A DNA stretch of 64,000 nt from Tenrec ecaudatus (Eukaryota; Chordata; Mammalia; Afrosoricida; Tenrecidae). Location of the stretch: NCBI RefSeq assembly GCF_050624435.1, contig NC_134530.1, forward strand, positions 145,182,721 to 145,246,720, written 5' to 3'. Shown in pieces: positions 54,676-64,000 of the stretch (positions within the stretch are counted from its first letter, which is position 1; each line of letters begins with the position of its first letter). The position numbers were made by a program, and so were the translations under genes. The notes under the pieces are model-generated. The model had not been told where the DNA came from, searched no databases, and saw only the letters and a program-made list of their open reading frames with translations.

Positions 54676-55289
54676 ACGGCCTCCTTGAGAGTGTTGAGGT
54701 TTCTGCGCAGAGAAGCCTGGAAGAGCCATCCCCCTGCACAGACCACTGAAGGCACCAGCAGAGAAGTAGGCCCTTGGGGCCAGGGGGAACTTGTCTTACT
54801 TATTTTTTACCACAAAGGGCCTAAGGGAGACACGATGAAGATGGAAATTTTGACCTATGAATTTTTCAGTGCCATTTCCATTTTCTCTTCAGTCTGGGAA
54901 AGCTCTTCCTGGAAGCTGATTAGTTATGTTCAGTGACCTGAAGGATCCTGACCTGCTTTCATGATTTTTCTTCTTCTCTGGATCTCTCCCAAGAAGAGGG
55001 AGAAGAATGCAAAAATCCAGGTCTCTGCTGGAATCTAGAGGGCTGCATGTGGCTGTTCTCCACACCTGCCCGGACACCTGCCCACACTGCCTGCAGACCT
55101 CGCACCGCCCTGTCCCAAAGCCGGCGAGGCCTCAATCCATCATTGTGAAGTGGAATTATTAGTCCATGACTTTTCATTCTTTCTGGGTTGAAGTGGAGAC
55201 AGAATGGAAAAACGGGGCATGAATGCTATTATTCGACAGCATTTATGGTGGAGCATTCCGTTTTAGAGACAGTCAAACCTGTTTCTATC
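54676..55289. other. Unassigned sequence
   Basis: Nothing recognised. Confidence 0.4.
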
Positions 55290-55390
55290 CTCCCTATGTC
55301 ACACACTAGCTGCATGGACAACCTGTTTAAACCGGAGTGTTTTTTGGTTTAACCTCGGTAACATGTAAAAAAAATGTAGCAAAGCAAAAA
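55290..55390 (+). repeat. MIR fragment
   Basis: 'GTCACACACTAGCTGCATGG' and 'acaacctgtttaaacc' fit the MIR core. Confidence 0.45.
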
Positions 55391-55549
55391 TACTGTTCTC
55401 AAATGGTCATATAATATCTATTACTATTTTACTTGCTTAAAACAAAATTTTTATACCCTGTACATCTTTCTGTGTCAGTATATATGATAGCTCTTTTTTC
55501 CCAATATTTTTCAGGATATTAATATGCCATAATTTAATCAATTTAGGTA

Positions 55550-55680
55550 AGGACCAGCCTAATTTTCCTAAGCTTCAGTTTCCTCAGGGTTACATGAGGA
55601 TAATAATACCTACTTCATGAGGCTGTTGTAAGGATTTCTAACTTGGGGAAAAAAAACAGTGCCCACCACATTAAGAAAAT
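55550..55680 (+). repeat. MIR SINE
   Basis: 'AAGCTTCAGTTTCCTCAGGG', 'GATAATAATACCTACTTCAT' and 'gaggctgttgtaaggattt' are the MIR 3' half in sense. Confidence 0.8.
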
Positions 55681-55707
55681 TTCATGTAATGATCATAATA
55701 AGTTATG

Positions 55708-56322
55708 TCTTTCATCAGAAAAAATCATATTGTGAATGAGGGGGAGTGCAGAGTGGGGACCCAAAGCCCATCTGTAGGCAACTGGACATCCCCTTACAGA
55801 AGGGTCACAGGGAGGAGATGAGCCAGTCAGGGTGCGATGTAGCAACGATGAAACATCCAATTCTCCTCTAGTTCCTAAATGCTTCCTCCCCCACTATCAT
55901 GATCCCAATTCTACCTTACAAATCCAGCTAGACCAGAGGATGTACACTGGTATAGATAGGAACTGGAAACACAGGGAATCCAGGACGGATGATCCCTTCA
56001 GGACCAGTGGCGGGAGTGGCGATACCGGGAAGATGGAGGGAGGGTGGGGTGGAAAGGGGGAAAGGGGGAAGTGATTACAAGGATCTACATATAACGTTGG
56101 GCAGGGCAAGATATGACAAAATAATAATTTATAAATTATCAAAGGCTCCTAAGGGAGTGGGGAGGAGGGAGGGAGGGGAAAAATGAGCTGATGCCAGGGG
56201 CTTAGGGGGAGAGCAAAGGTTTTGAGAATAATGAGGGCAATGAGTTTACAAATGTGCTTTGCACAATTGATGTATGTATGGATTGTGATAAGAGTTGTAT
56301 GAGCCCCTAATAAAATGCTTAA
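55708..56322 (+). mobile_element. L1 3' UTR insertion with 11-bp duplication
   Basis: AATAAGTTATG occurs at 55697-55707 and again at 56323-56333, framing the element. It begins near 'ATTGTGAATGAGGGGGAGTG', passes through 'TGAAACATCCAATTCTCCTC' and 'GATCCCTTCAGGACCAGTGG', and ends 'GAGCCCCTAATAAAATGCTT' with a very short A-rich tail. It lacks ORF2 because of 5' truncation. Confidence 0.9.
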
Positions 56323-56333
56323 AATAAGTTATG

Positions 56334-56849
56334 CCTTGTTTTAGTTACTAGTTTGCTCTGTCTCGTGCTGTATTACTTCATTACTAGAATGAGGCAAAAA
56401 AAAAAAAATTCCCCAAAGAGTTGAGTCTACAGGTTCAGGGTACAGAGTTTCAACACATACTTTGCGCGGATACAATACGATCCACAGCATGCCTTACACG
56501 TACTCTCTCGTGAGCTTACCAATCACATATAGAACTGGCAAAGCACACATGGAAAATGTTCATGTCCCTGCTAAAGGTCTAGTCCCTGGATTGCCAGCTA
56601 GTAACACAGTTCGCGGAATCCAGCCAATGGGCAAGTGAAGTCTTTGCCGAATAAAAGTAATTTGGAAACGAAATAATCTGCCTCACTGTTTATAAGACAC
56701 AAATGCAACACTGGTTTCCGTGTGTCTCACTTATCCATGTAAACAGAGGCACCGATCTGAGAGTTGCACAGTTGTTCTATACAGCGCACAAACTCACTGT
56801 CACAACAGACTCCGGTGGGGGGAGGTTCACGTGTTGATTCAGTACCATG
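56334..56849. other. Unassigned sequence
   Basis: A run of 12-13 A at 56396-56408. Nothing else recognised. Confidence 0.4.
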
Positions 56850-57050
56850 ATGTCCTGGAATGTGCACTTGGCCTGGAACCAAGACAAGGGTTTGACCCTG
56901 GGCTCTCACTCTAACTGGCTGTGGACCAGTCTAGATGTTGGCCTTCTCATCAGTGAAAGAGGACAGAAAACACTGCATCATCACACTGTCCAGCATTTCA
57001 ATAAGGATCACGTAAAATAGTGAAGGCATCTAGCAAATGTCTTATTGGGC
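56850..57050 (+). repeat. MIR SINE
   Basis: 'AAGGGTTTGACCCTGGGCTC' (tRNA-like part), 'ctaactggctgtggaccagt' and 'GGATCACGTAAAATAGTGAA' with 'ggcatctagcaaatg' give a nearly full-length, diverged MIR. Confidence 0.65.
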
Positions 57051-57414
57051 TCAGCAAACTGTTGAATACATCACTTGATTATGATCTGTACGCTCCCAAA
57101 CAGGAAATGAACATACTGCGTCAACGAGAAAGAAGCGCTGGAGAGGTGTTTACCATGAAAGTTAGTGGCGCTCACGCTACATTTGCAGAAATGCAAGCGG
57201 CTGTAAGTGTTCTGCTCTGATCTACACAGTCCAGGCCTTAAGTCTTAGAGCTCTTCTGAGTGCTTCGTCTGGCATAGAGAATACTTGTGGCACATGAAAC
57301 CTTCCTGACCGTCAAATATCTGCAGGGCTTCTGTGTAACCCAAAAGTACTTCTATGACTCTTCAGCATAGAATTTGAGAGACTTAGGGAAAGTATAAGAA
57401 ATAATTTTTTGACA

Positions 57415-57520
57415 TATGCCCATTGCCCATAGCCATCAAGTCAATGGCAATCCTGATGGACAGATAAGAGTTGCCCTGTAGGGTTGATTGCCACACATTT
57501 CTCCTGCAGAAGAACTGATT
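57415..57520 (-). mobile_element. AfroSINE fragment, antisense
   Basis: 'ATAGCCATCAAGTCAATGGC' and 'AGAGTTGCCCTGTAGGGTTG' fit the tail half. Confidence 0.6.
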
Positions 57521-57549
57521 ATAAAAATAATTTTTTAAGAAAGCAAAAC

Positions 57550-57725
57550 AAAACTTAAGTTGCTGTCACATAGATTACAACTCATGTTCACTATATGTGT
57601 GGCAGAGTGGAACTGTGCTCCACAGATTGTTCAATAGAAGCAGATCACCAGCCTTTTGTCTGAGTAACCTCGAGGTGGGCTCAACTCACCATTTTCTTAG
57701 CAGGCAAGTGCACTAACTGGATCAC
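57550..57725 (-). mobile_element. AfroSINE, antisense, diverged
   Basis: 'AAGTTGCTGTCACATAGATT', 'ggcagagtggaactgtgctc', 'AGAAGCAGATCACCAGCCTT' and 'GCAAGTGCACTAACTGGATC' run tail to head. Confidence 0.65.
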
Positions 57726-58079
57726 CTAGTGAGTTAAAAGGAGTTATCCTAGCAAGTTCCCTGGCACGAGGGTATGTAAATAGAGCCTGGAGGACCTAGG
57801 ATGTTAGGATAGAATTTTAAGTCCCGGGCAGGTGGTTGGGACAGAGCGTCTTTGTGGCATTCCGGTGATTATGATATTAAACAATCCAAGGGATGGTCTT
57901 AGAGAAGTAGAAGCAATTGCACGCTTCCTGGAAGTGGCACAAATTTATATAAATAAATGAAATTTGGGGTTCATTATTGAACCAACTATTTATGGTGTTT
58001 TGGTCATTTCTACAATGACGCACCATATTCACGCAATCCAAATAATTCAAGTAATTCAAGAAGCTGGATTGTATAAAGA
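57726..58079. other. Unassigned, may contain decayed RTE
   Basis: No clear landmarks; position suggests upstream RTE sequence. Confidence 0.3.
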
Positions 58080-58667
58080 ACTCGGCATCAGGATTGGAGG
58101 AAGATTCATGTACAAATGATTCAAGCACGCTGGCTGAAATAGAGGACTCGAAGCATTTTCCGATGAAGATCAAAGATGATAGCTTTCTGTATGGATTTCA
58201 ACTTAATGTGAAGAAAACAAAAATCCTCACAACTAGACCATCAGGCAACAAACATCGTGTTAAATTGAGAAAAGATTGAAGCTATCAAGGATCTCATTTC
58301 ACTTGGAGCCACAATCAGTGCTCATGGAAGCAGTAGTCAAGGACTCACATGATGTAGTGCATGGGACAAATCTGCTGTACAAGACCTCTTTAAAATGTTA
58401 CAGAACATAGGTGTCAATTTGAGGAATAAGATATGTCTGGCCTGAGCCATGGTATTTTCAATCACCTCATATGCATGAGAAATTTAGACAATGATTAAGG
58501 AAGATTTGAATTATGGTGTTGGTGAAAAATATTGAAAGAAACATGGACTGCTAGAAGAACAAAGAAATCTGTCTTAGAAGAAGTTTGGCCAGAATGCTCC
58601 TTGGAAGATAGGATGATGAGACATCATCTTACATGTTTGGGCATGTTATTAAGGGAAAGTAGTCTCT
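58080..58667 (+). mobile_element. RTE-class LINE ORF, sense, left part
   Basis: The plus-strand frame at 58094-58279 reads 'DSSTLAEIED...FQLNVKKTKIL', matching the segment just after the catalytic YADD motif of RTE/BovB-type reverse transcriptases; here that site reads CTND and is not functional. A later frame gives 'TARRTKKSVLEEVWPECSLE', the ORF C-terminus. Several frameshifts. It is cut by the L1 at 58668. Confidence 0.8.
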
Positions 58668-59330
58668 CTCTTTTAAAAATCATTTTATTGGGGGCTCATA
58701 CCATTCTTATCACAATCCAAACATGCATCAATTGTATAAAGCACATCTGCACATTCATTACCCTCATCATTCTCAAAACATTTGCTCTCCACTTAAGCCC
58801 TTGTTATCAGCTCCTCATTTCCCCCTCCCTCCCTACTCCCCCTCCTTCATGAACCCTTGATAGTTTATAAATTATTATTTTGTCATATCTTACACTGTCT
58901 GATGTGTCCCTTCACCCACTTTTCTAGATTGTCCGTCCCCCAGGGAGGAGGTTATATATAGATCCCTGTAATTGTTTTCCCCCTTTCTACCACACCCTCC
59001 TTCCACCCTCCTTGCCACTCTCACCACTGGTCCTGAAGGGATCATCCGCCCTGGATCCCCTGTGTTTCCTGTTCCTATCTGTACCAGTGTACATCCTCTG
59101 GTTTAGCCAGATTTGTAAGGTAGAATTGGGATCATGATCGTGGCGGGGGTTTTAAAGAACTAGAGTTTTAAAGAACTAGATGACTTTTAAAGAACTAGAG
59201 GAAAGTTGTATGTTTCATCGTTGCTACACTGAACCCTGACTGGCTCGTCTTCTCCCCACAACCCTTCTGTAAGGGGAACTCCAGTTGCCTACAGATGGGC
59301 TTTGGGTTCCCAATCTGCACTTCCCCTCAT
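58668..59330 (-). mobile_element. L1 3' UTR inserted in the RTE, 13-bp duplication
   Basis: GAAAGTAGTCTCT at 58655-58667 is repeated exactly at 59331-59343. The insert starts with the reversed 3' end 'ATCATTTTATTGGGGGCTCA' and ends at 'cccctcat'. A local 'AAAGAACTAGA' repeat occurs three times at 59155-59200. The RTE sequence resumes right after the second duplication. Confidence 0.92.
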
Positions 59331-59343
59331 GAAAGTAGTCTCT

Positions 59344-59530
59344 TGAGAAGGACATCATGCTTGGTAAATGAGAGGACCAGCTAAAAAGTAGAAGACCCTC
59401 AGCTTGATTGATTGATTGATTGACATGGTGGCTACAACAAAGGGTCCAAACATAATCACTGTGAGGTGGTGCGGGCTGAGCCATGCTAAGTTCTGTAGTA
59501 CATAAGCTCACTGTGACTTAAGAGCAACTA
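59344..59530 (+). mobile_element. RTE-class LINE 3' end, right part
   Basis: 'GAGAAGGACATCATGCTTGG', 'TAGAAGACCCTCAGCTTGAT', 'GGTGGCTACAACAAAGGGTC' and 'aagctcactgtgacttaaga' complete the RTE interrupted at 58667. A (GATT)n run is at 59405-59422. Confidence 0.8.
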
Positions 59531-59698
59531 GACACATCTAACGACAAACTATGGTGCAAAAGAAATGGGGGGAAAGGTCATAGTAATAGATACACATTAT
59601 CTTGGTGGGTCCTTTGGTGAAAAGAAAAATACATATACAATGAAAAGTCCAAAAATATAGCTACAGAGTCATAGAAACCTATATTAAACAAACAAAAA
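59531..59698. other. Unassigned sequence
   Basis: Short AT-rich stretch; nothing recognised. Confidence 0.4.
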
Positions 59699-59744
59699 AT
59701 GTGAAGCTAGTGCTTCTTGACATGTGAAGCTAGTGCTTCTTGAC
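59699..59744. repeat. 23-bp direct duplication
   Basis: Two identical adjacent units of 23 bp starting ATGTGAAGCTAGTGC at 59699 and 59722. It sits at the edge of the mariner remnant. Confidence 0.95.
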
Positions 59745-60260
59745 ATACCCTCCATGTAGCCCTCGATGTTTCTAATGGAGGTGTTGCCATTTTTGTATCT
59801 GTGTCCCTGAGAGCTCCGTGCTCTTCAGTCTAGATCTCATGCAAAGCCACTGACATCCTGGAGAGATTCAAATGGTGTTTCTTTTCAATGTTCCTTGGGT
59901 TTCAGGAACAAATGTAGGTCTGATGATGCAAGATTAGTGCTGCAATTCATTGGGAGAGATTTCCTAATGAATTTCTTGTAGGATGGGTCTTGCTATCCTA
60001 GAAGAATGAGCTGGGGCATTGTTGTGATGGGGTGGGGGGTTTCCTCGGTGCAAATTTCCTGGCCTTGTTCTCACCAATGCAGTTTTCATTTTCTTAAAAT
60101 TTCTTTGTGCTAAGCCCCATGGCCATTCTGAGTCGTTCAAGAACATTTATCAAGATTCCCTATTGTGGAGTCCTCTCCGGACCCTTCAGAAGAGACCTCT
60201 TTGCCTCAAACTGGCCCAGCAGGTGCTCTCTCTGAAGCCAGTGTTTTGATTGGAATTTTT
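59745..60260 (-). pseudogene. Mariner-type transposase pseudogene
   Basis: The minus strand encodes the C-terminal half of a Tc1/mariner DDE/D transposase. Visible are 'HHNNAPAHSSRIARP' (the family form is a D-N-A-P-A-H box) at 60023-59975 and, 100 nt after the NN codon at 60021-60023, 'SSDLHLF' with the third catalytic Asp at 59920-59918. A spacing of 102 nt (34 residues) is typical of mariner, so a net 2-nt loss has broken the frame. The second catalytic Asp is changed to Asn, and there are in-frame stops. The N-terminal DNA-binding half and terminal repeats were not found. It is an inactive fossil; family members cut and paste at TA sites. Confidence 0.8.
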
Positions 60261-60383
60261 ACTTTGTGAGGGCCCCCTCGGGAGACCAGGACAAGTGTAT
60301 TACTGAAAGAATGTGTTTGCCAGTGTCACGGGTCACAGAGACAGTTTGGAATACCCCTGTGCATGAAAGAACTGAAACTCGAA

Positions 60384-62424
<2,041 letters not shown>

Positions 62425-63650
62425 TGTTGTCAAATCATAGAGACCCTGTGTGCAATAACAACACAGCCCAGGCTGCGGCATCCTCACAATTGTTATGTTT
62501 GAGCCCATTGTTGCAGCCACTGTGTCAGTCCATTGAGTTCAGAGCGCTTCTTTTCGCTGATCCCCTATTTTACCAAGCATGGTGTTCTTCTACACCACAG
62601 GAGCTGCTTCCGCCTGATAGCAGGTCCAAAGTATACGAGATAAAGTCATGTATTTATTATTCATTTGCGAGATGAAGTTTTGATAGTCTCTCTTCTATGG
62701 AATATTCTGCTCGTACTTTGTTCGAGATAGATTGGCTTATTCTTTGGGCAGTCTGAGGTATTTTCGTTGTTCTTTGCCAACACCATAATTCAAATGCACG
62801 AAAGGCTTTCCAGTCTCCCTTATTCACTGTTCGCCTTACCCATGCATATGAAGTGATTGGAAATGCCTTCGCGTGGGGCAGGCGCACTCGACTCTTCAGA
62901 CTGTCATGTGTGCTCTGTGACACGTTAAAGAGGTCTTGTGTGGAAGGCTCATTTAATGCAGTACTTTGTCTGAGTCTTTGATTACTGTCCCCATGAGTGT
63001 CAACTGTGGAGCCAAGTGAAATGGAATCCTTGACAGCGTCAATCTTTTCTTGGTTTATCACGATGTTCTCGGTCGGTCCAGTTGTGAGGATGCTCATGTT
63101 CCATACTGAAGGCCCCAGTCTTGGATTTTTATCAGCCAGTGCCTTATGTCCTCTTCAGTTTCAGCAATTGAGCTTGTGTCACCTGCATATCACAGCTTGT
63201 AAATAAGCCTTCTCCAAACTTGAAGCCACCTTCTTCCTCATCTCCTCCAGGTTCTGGATGATTTGCTCAGCATACAAATTGAATAAGAACAGTGACAAAA
63301 TGCAATTCTTGTGTGCACTTCTGATTTGAAATGACTTAGTGAGCCCTCTTATCTGTCTGAATGACATGTATGAGGTCCATGTGCAGGTTCTAGGTGAGCA
63401 CGATGAAGTGTTCTGGAGCTCCTACACTTAACAAGGCTATCCATCATGTGTGGTGACCCACACCGTCCTGGGCCTCGGTATAGTCAACAAAACACAAGTG
63501 AACTTCTTTCTGGGCTTCTCTGTTTTTCACCAAGAAATATCTACATCAGCAATGATACCCCTCATGCCTCCTCTGAATCGAGCTTAAATTTCTGGTCTCT
63601 CCTTGTTTCTGAAATTAGGTTCTCTTTTACCAAGAGAAAGAATTTCTTGA
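62425..63650 (-). mobile_element. RTE-class LINE, reverse transcriptase region, antisense
   Basis: The longest RTE copy here. Minus-strand frames show 'CILSLFLFNLYAEQIIQNL' (63179-63367), a reverse transcriptase motif, then a catalytic box reading Y-A-G-D at 63189-63178 where the family has Y-A-D-D, then the C-terminal region with 'CWQRTTKIPQTAQRISQS' (62657-63097). Stops and frame changes separate these. It ends at the 3' tail near 62425. The catalytic Asp change and the stops make it inactive. The endonuclease domain was not seen. Confidence 0.85.
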
Positions 63651-63869
63651 TCAGACATAGAGACAAAACTCTGGAGGGTACTTATGCCGTGCTAGGACTG
63701 ACAAAAATGGGTCCTCGTCCACAAATGTAAGGGGTCAGGGGCAATCGAAAAGTTCCTAGGATGTGAGAAGTTCTGGGACTTTCAACCCATTGTGTTCCAC
63801 TTCCACAGGATGACATCCATGCAAAGGATTCTGGGGCATGTAGTCCACAAGATGATACCAGTTCTTGGT
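63651..63869. other. Unassigned sequence
   Basis: May be the upstream continuation of the RTE; no landmarks. Confidence 0.3.
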
Positions 63870-64000
63870 CTCTGAGGCAATGAACCAAAACCAAGCTCAC
63901 AGCCATCAACTCACACCAACCCTTTAGGACGTGGCAGAGTGGCCCCCCATGAATCTCTGAGACATTAACTATGGGAGTAGAAAGCCCTGCCTTTTTCCAC
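63870..64000 (-). mobile_element. AfroSINE, antisense, cut by window end
   Basis: 'CACAGCCATCAACTCACACC', 'aaccctttaggacgtggcag' and 'GGGAGTAGAAAGCCCTGCCT' in antisense order; the head lies beyond the window. Confidence 0.75.

Overview
This window reads as vertebrate, specifically mammalian, nuclear DNA with no protein-coding gene that I can support. The best-supported source is an afrotherian, most likely a tenrec such as Echinops telfairi. Two repeat classes point there. First, there are many copies of the tRNA-derived AfroSINE, recognised by a 3' tail of the form 'tGAGTCGATTCCGACTCA', together with its partner LINE of the RTE class. Second, there are three short hAT elements of the SPIN/URR1 type. 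SPIN is known from tenrec, some rodents, bushbaby, some bats and other tetrapods; among afrotherians I know it only from tenrec. The species call is inference from repeats, not from a gene.

Layout. 1-3.4 kb: mostly unique, with a 37-bp tandem repeat, an RTE piece and a possible non-coding exon. 3.4-9.7 kb: dense L1 material, including a 5'-inverted L1, plus AfroSINE and RTE pieces. 9.7-24 kb: SINEs, RTE fragments, one solo LTR and one SPIN. 24.3-27.1 kb: mostly unique, and the best place to look for conserved non-coding sequence. 27-41 kb: four solo LTRs, two SPINs, and several L1 3' regions, one carrying an internal minisatellite. 41-46.4 kb: an old repeat split by another solo LTR, then a unique block. 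46-54 kb: relatively GC-rich, sparsely repeated. 54-64 kb: MIR, L1 and RTE copies (one RTE split by an L1), a dead mariner transposase and a long CT/TA microsatellite.

The elements can be ordered in time from their nesting. LTR copies sit inside L1 3' regions (35080-35580 and 38338-38882) and inside an older repeat (43171-43714). An L1 3' fragment sits inside an RTE (58668-59330). Target-site duplications are still readable at several of these. RTE and AfroSINE share a 3' tail, consistent with RTE machinery having moved the SINE. All open reading frames of 60-150 codons here either fall in these repeats or show no recognisable domain, codon pattern or exon structure. I found no convincing new biological system; the findings are mostly about transposon history and a few possible regulatory blocks.
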